This document shows positions 44,496 through 52,979 of a DNA stretch of 64,000 bases, piece after piece (the stretch's first letter is position 1; every line of letters begins with the position of its first letter). The position numbers and the translations under genes are program-made. The stretch covers positions 9,794-73,793 of the forward strand of contig CAPEBR010000002.1 in assembly GCA_948602995.1 (NCBI GenBank), in the 5' to 3' direction. Origin of the DNA: an uncultured Dorea sp. (GTDB taxonomy: Bacteria; Bacillota; Clostridia; Lachnospirales; Lachnospiraceae). The notes under the pieces are model-generated. The model was not told where the DNA came from, made no database searches, and saw nothing but the letters and a program-made list of their open reading frames with translations.

Positions 44496-45656
44496 ATGAT
44501 TTACATAAAAAATGGAAGGACAGCCACCATGGGAGCAGACGGCGTGGTTGAAAACGGAGGGATTCTGATTGAGGGCGGAAAAATAAAGGCAGCAGGAAGA
44601 GTGAACAATATACCGGAAAACTGCGAGGTAATTGACGTGCAGGGAAGCTTTATTATGCCGGGGATCATTGATGCCCACACCCATATTGGAGTCTTCGGCT
44701 CTGGCATCGGGGAGGCAGGCGTGGACGGGAATGAGGTGAACGATCCGGTGACGCCGCAGATGCGTGCACTGGATGGAATTTATCCCATGGATGCGGAATT
44801 CGCCAGGGCATACAGGGCAGGAGTTACCTGTACTGCAACAGGACCCGGAAGCGGCAACCCCATCGGAGGGCAGTTTCTTGCAATGAAGACAAAGGGGCGT
44901 ACCATGGAGGAGATGGTCATAAAGGAGCCTCTGGCAATGAAGATGGCCTTTGGGGAGAATCCCAAAAACGTCCATGGAAAAAGCCGTACCCCCGCTACCC
45001 GTATGGGAGTCGCCGCCCTGATCCGCGAAACGCTTTATCAAGCGAGGGAATACGGGGAAAAGAAAGAACGTGCAGGAGAGAACCCAGACAAAAGACCGCC
45101 CTTTGACATGAAGCTTGAAGCACTGCTCCCTGTAGTAAAAGGTGAACTTCTGGTAAAGGCTCACGCCCACAGGGCGGATGACATCATGACAGCTATCCGT
45201 ATTGCGGAGGAATTTGGACTTAAGATGACCATTGAGCACGGGACGGAGGGGCACTTGATCGCAGAGGAACTGGCGGAAAAAGGATATGGCGTTATCCTTG
45301 GCCCCTATACTGGATTTCCCCATAAAAATGAGGTGATAAGGCAGGATGAGAGCGCTGCCGGTATTCTGGAGAGGGCCGGCGTGAAGACGGCAATTATGAC
45401 AGATCTTCCGGGTATGCACGAGGAAAATTTGGTCGTCTGCGCAGGAATCTGCCACCGGAAGGGGATGTCAGAGGAGGGAGCCTTAAAGGCTGTCACCATC
45501 CATGCGGCAGAGCTTCTGGGACTGTCAGAACGAATTGGCTCCCTGGAGCCTGGAAAAGATGCGGATATCGCCGTATTTGACAAAAATCCAGTCACAAGCC
45601 TGGATGCAAAGTGCATTCTGACTGTGATTGACGGGAAAATCGTATATAGAACATGA
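44496..45656 (+). CDS. Amidohydrolase family protein, second copy
   Basis: This 386-residue amidohydrolase is a different branch from the gene at 40368 and resembles a group of uncharacterised metal-dependent hydrolases. Motifs are GIIDAHTHIGVF (residues ~55-65), AHAHRADDIMTAIRIA near 226, IEHGTEGH near 251 and the catalytic-region TDLPGMHEEN. The start at 44496 has AGGAGG 6 nt upstream; the Met at 44481 has none. Its place in the peptide operon suggests hydrolysis of a dipeptide, N-acyl amino acid or isoaspartyl bond, which cannot be decided by eye. Confidence 0.85.
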   Translation: MIYIKNGRTATMGADGVVENGGILIEGGKIKAAGRVNNIPENCEVIDVQGSFIMPGIIDAHTHIGVFGSGIGEAGVDGNEVNDPVTPQMRALDGIYPMDAEFARAYRAGVTCTATGPGSGNPIGGQFLAMKTKGRTMEEMVIKEPLAMKMAFGENPKNVHGKSRTPATRMGVAALIRETLYQAREYGEKKERAGENPDKRPPFDMKLEALLPVVKGELLVKAHAHRADDIMTAIRIAEEFGLKMTIEHGTEGHLIAEELAEKGYGVILGPYTGFPHKNEVIRQDESAAGILERAGVKTAIMTDLPGMHEENLVVCAGICHRKGMSEEGALKAVTIHAAELLGLSERIGSLEPGKDADIAVFDKNPVTSLDAKCILTVIDGKIVYRT

Positions 45657-45683
45657 CAGAGTAAATGACATTGGAGGTATATT

Positions 45684-46409
45684 ATGAAACATATTAAAAT
45701 TGCAGCAGGGCTTGCACATGTAAGCTATGCCAGAATCGCAGACCGTGTATTAGAAGCTATTGACGGAGGCGTGGATTATATCCACTCAGACGCAGCAGAT
45801 ATGTATGACCTGAAGAACATGCAGCTCATGGGAGGTCCCCAGATTATTTCCGGGCTGCGGGAGGTAACAGATCTTCCCATTGAGTGCCATATCTACACCA
45901 TTGAATGCGACCGCCTCTTCGTAGAAAAGCTGGCAGCAGCAGGCTGCTCCATGCTGATCGTGCCTGCAGAGCACTTTATTGGCGCGCCCCTTGCATATCT
46001 CATTAATTACTGCCGCGAGTTCGGAATGAAGATTGGCCTGACCCTTGGATGCTATACGCCTCTTTGCTTCGTGGATGAGTCCATCAATGACATTGACCGG
46101 CTCCATATCGTGACCCACGGCGTGGATGATACAGACGGCCAGGATAACTGGGGATGGAGAAAATCTGCCATAGACCTGGTGCAAAGGGCAAGAAAGCTCA
46201 TTGACGAGAAAAACCCCCGCTGCGAGCTTGCAATCGACGGAGGCCTGCGCCATGACAACATGGAGCCGCTGGTTGCCTGCAATCCGGATGTGATCATTCT
46301 CTCATCCGCTGTGTTCAAGGATCCGGACGGAATCAGCAGCGCGGTGAAAAAATGTAGAAAAGCAATTGACGCGGCGGTAGAAAAGCATTTGGGGACGGGG
46401 TATTTTTAA
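45684..46409 (+). CDS. Ribulose-phosphate 3-epimerase-like protein
   Basis: This 241-residue protein has a TIM-barrel pattern like ribulose-phosphate epimerase. The metal ligands map to H34 and D36 (YIHSDAADM), H69 (IECHIYT) and D185 (LAIDGGL). The usual first-strand Ser and the HVDVMDGHF and phosphate-binding glycine segments are changed, so the substrate is probably not ribulose 5-phosphate and may be another sugar or acid. It is the last gene of the run that starts at 33156. The C-terminal LGTGYF and the stop come from the palindrome at 46389-46426. Confidence 0.7.
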   Translation: MKHIKIAAGLAHVSYARIADRVLEAIDGGVDYIHSDAADMYDLKNMQLMGGPQIISGLREVTDLPIECHIYTIECDRLFVEKLAAAGCSMLIVPAEHFIGAPLAYLINYCREFGMKIGLTLGCYTPLCFVDESINDIDRLHIVTHGVDDTDGQDNWGWRKSAIDLVQRARKLIDEKNPRCELAIDGGLRHDNMEPLVACNPDVIILSSAVFKDPDGISSAVKKCRKAIDAAVEKHLGTGYF

Positions 46410-46426
46410 AAATACCCCGTCCCCAA
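46389..46426. repeat. GGGGACGGGG palindrome ending the peptide operon
   Basis: TTGGGGACGGGGTATTTTT and its reverse complement form a 38-bp palindrome. It contains the stop codon of the RPE-like gene and lies 8 bp before the stop of the converging DMT transporter gene, so it probably terminates both. Confidence 0.9.
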
Positions 46427-46434
46427 CTACAATT

Positions 46435-47334
46435 TCAACAATTTACAATCAATATTCCGATGCTTACCAGTACCAGCGCCGCGAGATTCTGCACGGTCCA
46501 TACATTTTCATGGAGAAAAAGCGCGGACAGCGCCACACCGAATACCGGGATGCTGAAACCGAAGATTGCAACGGTTCCCACCGGATTATATTTCACGAGT
46601 TCTGCCCATATGGTAAACGCGACGGTTGACAGAAGTGCCATATAGAGGAAGAGTATGGTGGATTTTACTGTGAACCCGTGGACGCTTCCGCCTGCCGCAA
46701 GACCGATGGCGATCAGAACTGCGCCGCCAAATAAGAGTTGGTAAGCCGTGATGGTTGCCGGACTCTCTCTGCCGGAAATCATCTTAAGTGTTACGGAGCT
46801 TGTCCCATAGGCGAAGGCGCACAAAAGGACAAGCCCTTCTCCGAGAAGGCAAAAGCCGCTCCCCCATGCTCCGGGAGCCAGGTTAATGACAATTACTCCT
46901 GCGAAGCCAATGAGACATCCCAATGCCTTTTTCCATGTAATCCGCTCTGATTTCAGAAGGAAATGTGCCACAAGTATTGTAAAAAAAGCATTTGACGCGT
47001 TAATCACAGAGCCCTTTGCCCCCGTGGTGTGGGCGAGTCCTATGTAAAAACATACATACTGGACAGTTGTCTGCAAAAGACCCTGTCCAAAAACATAGGG
47101 GACGGAAGTTCTCTTCATGGTAATCACCCGCCTTTCCAGTATACAGGACAAAAGGAAGGTAAAGGCGCCTGCCACAAAAAAACGGTATCCGGCGAACAGA
47201 ACCTGGCTTCCCGCTCCCTCAATGTGGAACCATTCATAACCAGTCTTTACACAAGGAAATGCGCTGCCCCATAAGGCGCAGCACACAAGTGCCAGTATGC
47301 ATCTGACTTTCGTATTCTTATAAAAATTCTCCAT
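46435..47334 (-). CDS. DMT superfamily transporter (EamA domains)
   Basis: This 299-residue protein has ten predicted membrane helices in two EamA repeats, typical of drug/metabolite exporters that move amino acids or other small molecules out of the cell. CCALWGSAFPCVKTGYEW in the first helix and the C-terminal FSIPVFGVALSALFLHENV are recognisable. Its start overlaps the stop of the cyclophilin gene (TAATG), so both are on one transcript. It converges on the peptide operon. The substrate is unknown; amino-acid export would fit the neighbourhood. Confidence 0.88.
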   Translation of the reverse strand: MENFYKNTKVRCILALVCCALWGSAFPCVKTGYEWFHIEGAGSQVLFAGYRFFVAGAFTFLLSCILERRVITMKRTSVPYVFGQGLLQTTVQYVCFYIGLAHTTGAKGSVINASNAFFTILVAHFLLKSERITWKKALGCLIGFAGVIVINLAPGAWGSGFCLLGEGLVLLCAFAYGTSSVTLKMISGRESPATITAYQLLFGGAVLIAIGLAAGGSVHGFTVKSTILFLYMALLSTVAFTIWAELVKYNPVGTVAIFGFSIPVFGVALSALFLHENVWTVQNLAALVLVSIGILIVNC

Positions 47335-47852
47335 TATGCTTTCTCCGGCTCCGGATAGTCTGTCCCCATCGTGTCAGCCGTAACCCGCTTCATCCGCTGA
47401 TCTTCAAGAGGTCTGTCACTGTAATCTGTGTCTGTCCCGGCGATCTTATTTACCACATCCATCCCCACGGTGATCTTTCCAAATGCCGCATAAGCACCGT
47501 CAAGATGGGGGGAATTCTTATGCATAATAAAGAACTGGGAACCCGCCGAATCCGGATGCATGGCTCTCGCCATAGAAAGTACGCCCTCCGTATGCTTCAG
47601 TTCATTCTTCACGCCATTCTGAGAAAATTCCCCCTTAATATTGTAGCCGGGGCCGCCCATACCCGTTCCGTCAGGACATCCGCCCTGAATCATGAAGCCC
47701 TGAATCACACGGTGGAAGATCAGACCATCGTAATAACCCTGCTTTACCAGGGAAATAAAGTTATTCACCGTGTTCGGAGCAATGTCAGGGAAGAGCTCCG
47801 CTTTCATAATATCCCCGTTTTCCATCTCAAACGTAACAACTGGATTTGCCAT
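47334..47852 (-). CDS. Peptidyl-prolyl cis-trans isomerase, cyclophilin type
   Basis: This ~172-residue protein speeds cis-trans isomerisation of X-Pro bonds during folding. Cyclophilin motifs are YYDGLIFHRVIQGFMIQGG near residues 43-61, SMARAMHPDSAGSQFFIMHK near 95-113, and the core Arg and Phe residues of the active site. There is no signal peptide, so it is cytoplasmic. The start at 47852 is chosen because GAGG lies 10 nt upstream; a Met at 47861 would sit too close to that site. Confidence 0.95.
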   Translation of the reverse strand: MANPVVTFEMENGDIMKAELFPDIAPNTVNNFISLVKQGYYDGLIFHRVIQGFMIQGGCPDGTGMGGPGYNIKGEFSQNGVKNELKHTEGVLSMARAMHPDSAGSQFFIMHKNSPHLDGAYAAFGKITVGMDVVNKIAGTDTDYSDRPLEDQRMKRVTADTMGTDYPEPEKA

Positions 47853-47924
47853 AATATACATTCCTCACTTTTCCTTATTTTTATTCCTCATACACGATAC
47901 ATTGTAACGGATATCCGGGGATTT

Positions 47925-47972
47925 TTCAATTGGGGACGGGGTATTTTTAAAAATACCCCGTCCCCAATTGAA
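47925..47972. repeat. GGGGACGGGG palindrome after the C39-like gene
   Basis: TTCAATTGGGGACGGGG and its inverse flank TATTTTTAAAAATA. It supplies LGTGYF and the stop codon of the minus-strand gene ending at 47947. It lies upstream of the cyclophilin gene, so it also isolates that promoter from read-through. Confidence 0.9.
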
Positions 47973-48573
47973 CCATTCCGCCTTTTTCCGTACACCCTGT
48001 ATCCCAGAGCTCCCGCAGAGAGAAGGTATCGCTTTCCCCGTAGGTGGCGGTCTTTACCAGCAGGTCCACTCCTGTTTCTTCATACCCCACGAGGAGAAAC
48101 CAGTGCCAGATATAGTCTTTATATTTTTGGGCTTCTCTGTGCCGGAGCAGAAGATAGGGGATGGGATACCCGGCATCGATCTGTGAGCGGACGAAGTTCT
48201 TCGCGTCATTAAATCTTCGCTCCCCGGGGAATTCTGACATGGCTACAGGCAGAGGGTGTTCCTGCCCTGCGGCTGCGTCGGCAATATATTTTTCGAATCC
48301 TTCGATGAACCATTGAAGCTTCTTTACCCCGCTGACCCGTGGGCGGATATAGGGTTTCATCTTCTGGCTGAAGGAAATGTAGTCTTCCTTTGTAAGTGAG
48401 TGTACCGGACCTGGATACAGATACCGGGCTTCTTTTCGCAGGGCCAGGTAGATGCAGCAGTCACAGGCTGTTGCTGCCGCACAGCCGCCGATGTGCATAA
48501 CAATATTCGTGAACCAGTCCTGGTTGCCGCCAAATGCGCCGTCAATCGTGAAATATTCTAATTCCTTTTTCAT
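47947..48573 (-). CDS. Putative papain-like cysteine peptidase or inactive relative
   Basis: I do not firmly recognise this 208-residue protein. It shows a possible Cys-His arrangement: a Cys in MHIGGCAAATACDCC near residue 31 and a His in YIWHWFLLVGYEE near residue 162, with an Asp (VDLLVKTATYG) after it. This is the pattern of C39-like papain-fold proteins (GCxxxS...HWVxVxGY). There is no signal peptide, and the Cys-rich helix is unusual. AGGAGAGG precedes the start. The last six residues, LGTGYF, come from the palindrome. Confidence 0.55.
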   Translation of the reverse strand: MKKELEYFTIDGAFGGNQDWFTNIVMHIGGCAAATACDCCIYLALRKEARYLYPGPVHSLTKEDYISFSQKMKPYIRPRVSGVKKLQWFIEGFEKYIADAAAGQEHPLPVAMSEFPGERRFNDAKNFVRSQIDAGYPIPYLLLRHREAQKYKDYIWHWFLLVGYEETGVDLLVKTATYGESDTFSLRELWDTGCTEKGGMVQLGTGYF

Positions 48574-48670
48574 GCTGTCACCTCTCCTTTATGATTATAC
48601 TTACGGCTATGAAGTCTGCCGCGATGTTTAAAATGCAGTTATATTCACGGCCGATTTATCTGGCGCGCTG

Positions 48671-49978
48671 TTAAAACTCCCGTCTTGGCCTGTAAACCGG
48701 CATATGCAGCACATGTTCCTGATCAATTTTATTTCCTAGATAAACAAAGCCTCCGTCATCTTTTTCCTTCACGGTTACCACATGGCTGAAGGAGCGGTCT
48801 GTTCCTTCCTCCACGAAAACTGCATCCACATATAAGTCCAGGGTGCCATCCCCATTTTCCTTACAGTCTGTCACCTCTGGAAATGGCTGGAGCTGTGGGA
48901 GGCGGTTCCAGCCGGTGATGGCCAGCCAGGGGTAAGTACCTTTTTTCTTATCGTAAAAAGCGCGCTGTTCAAGCTCGCTGGTCTCTATATCCAGATACCG
49001 CTGTATCGTATCCTCAAACTCCTTTTTGGGGATCCCGTCCCGGAAAATGTCTTTGTCAGGCCTCTGACCCGAAGACATATAATAGAAAGAATCAAACAGG
49101 TCATTGTACTCAAGCTGACTGAGATCACTTGTATCCCAGTCTCTCAGGAACAGGTTATTGCTGAAATAGCTGACCGGTTCAATGCATTTTTTGGAAAGTC
49201 TCCGGCATTCACTGTCAAGAGGCAGAATCCGGTAAAAAATATGCATATCCATCTCCTGGTTTCTGGACAGAGCCTTCTCCCAGATCAGCCAGCCCTTTTC
49301 CGTATAATCCCACTGGTAGGTGCATATTTTCTCAATCTGCTGCACAGTGGGAGTCATGTCCTGGTGTACATCTTTGTTCCCGTTCTTTGTATCGGCCATC
49401 AGGCTGCCATGATACACTGCACTTGCAAAGGTGACAAATAAATTTTCTTTTTCAAATTCAAGCTTATAATATCTGAATATACCGTTGATATTTACCGAAA
49501 AAAATTCTGCTCGGGCATTTTTGCCCGCCTTTCCGCGCCGGATCGCGCTGTCCACCTCTTCGTAGTTTCTCATGTTATCATCCCGGCTTCCACAAATGAC
49601 TGCTTTTTTGTCCTGTGCAATGAGGTCAGCCATCCTGTGTACATCGTCTTCGCCCAGCACGCCGCCGGGAGAAGAGGTATCCGCTGCCTGGCTGTAAATG
49701 GGAGCGCACTTTTCCATCACATCAGACAGCTTTTTCAGGATATCGTTCTTTTGAGTATCTTTAAGCTCCATGTACTTTACTTCATAATCGGGGTTATCAT
49801 CCGGCATTTCTTTTTTATTATTGTATGCGTCTTTTGTGCGAGATAACTCCGCTGCGTGATCCGTAACCTCACTGCGCCCGTCCTGCGATTCCATCTGACA
49901 TCCTGAAAGCAACAGGACAGCAACTGACAGTATAAGGGGGAGCACGGCAGCGGATTTCCTATTTGGGGATATTTTCAT
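48671..49978 (-). CDS. Large lipoprotein of unknown function
   Basis: This ~435-residue protein begins with a lipoprotein signal (MKISPNRKSAAVLPLILS, then lipobox LLSGC) and a short acidic linker. The remaining ~400 residues are soluble and extracellular, with a predicted helical stretch near IQKYLDIETSELEQRAFY and a C-terminal beta-rich segment (GTLDLYVDAVFVEE). I recognise no domain; the family may be restricted to Lachnospiraceae. The start at 49978 fits the signal peptide; the Met at 50011 would add 11 hydrophilic residues. It stands alone, with a palindrome upstream. Confidence 0.65.
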   Translation of the reverse strand: MKISPNRKSAAVLPLILSVAVLLLSGCQMESQDGRSEVTDHAAELSRTKDAYNNKKEMPDDNPDYEVKYMELKDTQKNDILKKLSDVMEKCAPIYSQAADTSSPGGVLGEDDVHRMADLIAQDKKAVICGSRDDNMRNYEEVDSAIRRGKAGKNARAEFFSVNINGIFRYYKLEFEKENLFVTFASAVYHGSLMADTKNGNKDVHQDMTPTVQQIEKICTYQWDYTEKGWLIWEKALSRNQEMDMHIFYRILPLDSECRRLSKKCIEPVSYFSNNLFLRDWDTSDLSQLEYNDLFDSFYYMSSGQRPDKDIFRDGIPKKEFEDTIQRYLDIETSELEQRAFYDKKKGTYPWLAITGWNRLPQLQPFPEVTDCKENGDGTLDLYVDAVFVEEGTDRSFSHVVTVKEKDDGGFVYLGNKIDQEHVLHMPVYRPRREF

Positions 49979-50054
49979 GTTCAGATGTTTCCTTTCCCGC
50001 AGATTTCCCATTTGGGATTTTAATGTGGATTATAACACGCTTTTTGGGGTTTGC

Positions 50055-50098
50055 CAATTGGGGACGGGGTAAAATTAGTTTTACCCCGTCCCCAATTG
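50055..50098. repeat. GGGGACGGGG palindrome, TAAAATT variant
   Basis: CAATTGGGGACGGGGTAAAA and its inverse flank a TTAG centre. It lies upstream of the lipoprotein gene and is not attached to a coding end, the only clear copy in such a position. Confidence 0.88.
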
Positions 50099-50200
50099 CC
50101 TGATATAATAAAGATCGCCTGCCTGATCGCAATGGCTGCAATATCGGGCTATAGCGATTAGCTTGCCAAGTTGGAAGTCAGAATCAGGAGGGTATTGAAA

Positions 50201-50278
50201 ATGAAGGGAAAGACATTGGCGGATATTTCTACCGGGCCGGACTGGCTGCTGAGTGTGGGGGAGGCATGGCATTCATAA
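50201..50278 (+). CDS. Possible 25-residue peptide or gene remnant
   Basis: A short frame of 25 codons (MKGKTLADISTGPDWLLSVG and five more) follows a good AGGAGGG site in the 357-nt gap before the LysR gene. It has no membrane segment. It could be a real small protein, a leader peptide, or the decayed start of a longer gene. Apart from this and the palindrome, the gap holds nothing I can support. Confidence 0.25.
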   Translation: MKGKTLADISTGPDWLLSVGEAWHS

Positions 50279-50334
50279 CCGTTTTGCTTCTGATTATGGA
50301 GAGTTATGTCTGTAGATTTGAAGGGGATTGAGAC

Positions 50335-51243
50335 ATGAATATTAAAGATCTGAACACTTTTATTACTGTAGCGGAAAATAAAAATCTTACCAGGGCTTCT
50401 AAGTTGCTGTACATGACGCCCCAGGGGGTCAGCAAGATTATAAAAAATTTAGAAAGCGAGAGTGACTGTGAACTGTTTCTCCGCACTGGGAATGGAATGG
50501 AGCTGTCGGAATGTGGGCAGCATTTTTTTGAATATGCAAAAAAAGCGAATTCCGAATATCACAATATGCGGCAGGAACTTCTCCGGATCAAACAGAAAGA
50601 GAGGGGTGTTGTCGACCTCCTCTCTGCGTTCGGGATTCTACGGCTGATTACTCCAGAGTGTCTCCGTGACTTTAAAGAGAAATATCCGGAGATTGAATTC
50701 CATTACCGGGAATGTCCGGATAAGCAGATTGAACGCTGGTTTCAGGCTGGGGAAGGAAATGTGGCATTTTCTCTTGCTCCGTGTGATGAAACTCTGTATG
50801 ATGTATTGGAACTGGAATCCTTTCCAGTGAAACTCCTAGTTAATAAGGCGCATCCTCTCAGCCGGAAAAGTTCTGTTATCATAGATGATTTGAAGGATGA
50901 GCCTCTTTATATAGAAAGCAGTGAGTTCAAGATCCACGATCTGATTTTCAGGAAATGCCAGGAAGCCGGGTTTAAACCTAATATCATTTTCGAGACAAGC
51001 GGTTTTAGCCTGTGCCATAAAATGGTCCGGGAGAATAAAGGAATCTCGGTGACTGTGGACTTTGTTTCGGATGATATGGGGCATAGCAATATGGTGTTAA
51101 TTCCATTTTCTGATGACAATTATGAATGGAAGATCTGCATGCTTACACGGAAGAACGAAGTGCCGGGAAATGGTGTGGATCTTTTTCAAAAGCATGTAAA
51201 AAAGCAGATGGATCTCATCCGGGCAGGAGCTGTCAGAAGATAG
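50335..51243 (+). CDS. LysR family transcriptional regulator
   Basis: This 302-residue regulator has the LysR winged helix-turn-helix at residues 1-60 (MNIKDLNTFITVAENKNLTR, then ASKLLYMTPQGVSKIIKNLE) and a periplasmic-binding-protein-like effector domain from residue ~90. It is followed in the same direction by a C_GCAxxG_C_C protein (197 nt later) and a TDT transporter, which are its likely targets. LysR genes are more often divergent from their targets, so control of its own transcript is also possible. The inducer is unknown. Confidence 0.9.
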   Translation: MNIKDLNTFITVAENKNLTRASKLLYMTPQGVSKIIKNLESESDCELFLRTGNGMELSECGQHFFEYAKKANSEYHNMRQELLRIKQKERGVVDLLSAFGILRLITPECLRDFKEKYPEIEFHYRECPDKQIERWFQAGEGNVAFSLAPCDETLYDVLELESFPVKLLVNKAHPLSRKSSVIIDDLKDEPLYIESSEFKIHDLIFRKCQEAGFKPNIIFETSGFSLCHKMVRENKGISVTVDFVSDDMGHSNMVLIPFSDDNYEWKICMLTRKNEVPGNGVDLFQKHVKKQMDLIRAGAVRR

Positions 51244-51440
51244 TTGAACATAGGAAACGAATGGTTGATATACCGTTAAGAAATATCCTTTTTCCATAAA
51301 TTTCAAGGTGTTGTTTTCTCTGCTTTTGTTAAAAATATACATATATAGAAATCATTGATAATTTCGTGGTGTTTTTCGATAACTGTCATCTCAAAAGCTG
51401 TGATAAGCTGTTATCATATTACACGAGGAGGAAATTTGAT

Positions 51441-51965
51441 ATGAAAATCGGAGTAACAGAGATTAGCCCAAGAAGAGTCCAGCAGGTAGCGGAAAAGAAA
51501 TTTAAAGACGGATATTACTGTTGTGAGGCGCTTGTAAGTGCAATCCGCGATGAGTTCCGGCTTGATGTGCCGGAAGATGTGATCGCTATGGCATCCGGAA
51601 TGGCAGTCGGCGCCGGCAAATCAGGATGTGTCTGCGGAGCATTCAACGGAGGCATTCTTGCTCTTGGAATGTTCTTTGGACGTACAGAGCAGGACGGGCC
51701 TGGGAATCCAAAAAGCGTTCAGTGTATGGAACTTACGAAAGAACTTCATGACTGGTTCAAATCGGCCAATCAGAAGAATGCAATCTGCTGCCGTGTCCTT
51801 ACGAAAGAATTTGACAAGGGACGTGGGGAACATAAGGAGCAGTGTATCTTTTTCACTGGTCTGTGTACCTGGAAGGTCGCACAGATCGTATGCCGGGAGC
51901 TTGGGATTAAGAATCTTGATGAAATAGACGAACCTGCGCCGAGGCGTACAATCGCTGAGATCTAA
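51441..51965 (+). CDS. C_GCAxxG_C_C family redox-type protein
   Basis: This 174-residue protein carries the Cys pattern of the C_GCAxxG_C_C family: CCEAL near residue 28, GCVCGAFNGG near 61-70, and CCRV and C near 110-125. The Cys are thought to bind a metal or act in redox chemistry, often with a c-type cytochrome or a transporter, but the function is unproven. The start at 51441 has AGGAGG; earlier codons are not family-like. It lies between a LysR gene and a TDT transporter 42 nt downstream, so the three probably work together. Confidence 0.85.
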   Translation: MKIGVTEISPRRVQQVAEKKFKDGYYCCEALVSAIRDEFRLDVPEDVIAMASGMAVGAGKSGCVCGAFNGGILALGMFFGRTEQDGPGNPKSVQCMELTKELHDWFKSANQKNAICCRVLTKEFDKGRGEHKEQCIFFTGLCTWKVAQIVCRELGIKNLDEIDEPAPRRTIAEI

Positions 51966-52007
51966 AAGGGAACACGTCTTTGGTTTTACAGAAAGGATAT
52001 CTGAAAC

Positions 52008-52928
52008 GTGAAAAATATGATTAAAAAAATCCCGATTCCATTTTGCGGCGTGATGCTTGGATTCACAGCTTTGGGAAATCTCCTTCAAAGCTATGGGGAA
52101 GGTATCCGCTATGTGTGTGGGGTTGTGGCAGCGTTTATACTTGTTCTCGTTCTTCTGAAGCTTATTATGTTTCCGCAGATGATCAAAGAAGATATGCAGA
52201 ACCCGATTATGGCAAGTGTCGCAGGAACATTTCCGATGGCGCTTATGCTTCTTAGCACCTATATCAAACCCTTTATCGGAGCAGCGGCGAAATATCTCTG
52301 GTTCTTTGCAATCGGATTGCATATTGTATTGATTATTTATTTTACGGCGAAATTTATGTTGAAACTGCAGATGCCGAAAGTATTTGCAAGCTACTATATC
52401 GTATATGTGGGGATTGCAGTGGCAGCAGTAACAGCGCCCGTATTTGAACAGCTGGCTGTAGGAGCGGCAGCTTTCTGGTTCGGATTTGTGACATTGATTG
52501 CCTTACTGATTCTTGTGACGATACGTTACACAAAATATCCGCAGATCCCGGAACCGGCCAGGCCGCTGGTCTGTATCTATGCAGCGCCCACAAGCCTCTG
52601 TATCACCGGATACGTTCAGTCGGTAATGCCGAAATCAAGGAGTTTTCTGCTGGCAATGCTTGCACTGGCAACGGTTCTTTATATTTTTGCACTTGTAAAA
52701 GCAGTTGGATATTTAAAACTGCAGTTCTATCCAAGCTATGCGGCATTTACGTTTCCATTTGTAATCAGTGCCATTGCAACAAAGCAGACCATGGCCTGTC
52801 TTGCCAATATGGGACAGCCTGTGCCGTTCCTAAAGCCGGTTGTTCTTGTTGAGACGAGTATAGCAGCAGTATTCGTGGTCTATACCTTTATTAGATTCAT
52901 GGGATTTGTTTTTGCAAAAAATAAATAA
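52008..52928 (+). CDS. TDT/SLAC1 family transporter
   Basis: This 306-residue membrane protein has about ten hydrophobic segments and matches the tellurite-resistance/dicarboxylate (TDT) family, which includes TehA, malate transporter Mae1 and sulfite exporters. KKIPIPFCGVMLGFTALGN at the start and PTSLCITGYVQSV near the middle are typical of clostridial members. The start is a GTG with AAAGGA about 10 nt upstream; an ATG three codons later is a possible alternative. Pairing with the Cys-rich C_GCAxxG_C_C protein suggests a sulfur or organic anion substrate, which is inference. Confidence 0.82.
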   Translation: MKNMIKKIPIPFCGVMLGFTALGNLLQSYGEGIRYVCGVVAAFILVLVLLKLIMFPQMIKEDMQNPIMASVAGTFPMALMLLSTYIKPFIGAAAKYLWFFAIGLHIVLIIYFTAKFMLKLQMPKVFASYYIVYVGIAVAAVTAPVFEQLAVGAAAFWFGFVTLIALLILVTIRYTKYPQIPEPARPLVCIYAAPTSLCITGYVQSVMPKSRSFLLAMLALATVLYIFALVKAVGYLKLQFYPSYAAFTFPFVISAIATKQTMACLANMGQPVPFLKPVVLVETSIAAVFVVYTFIRFMGFVFAKNK

Positions 52929-52979
52929 GGATCAAGAAAAAGAATCTGTCTAACGCAGCATCTGAAGGTAAAAATTTAG

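Noticed and set aside
44469..45455. 328-codon open frame on the minus strand
   Set aside because: It is fully antisense to the second amidohydrolase, with no domain or ribosome binding site; judged a shadow.
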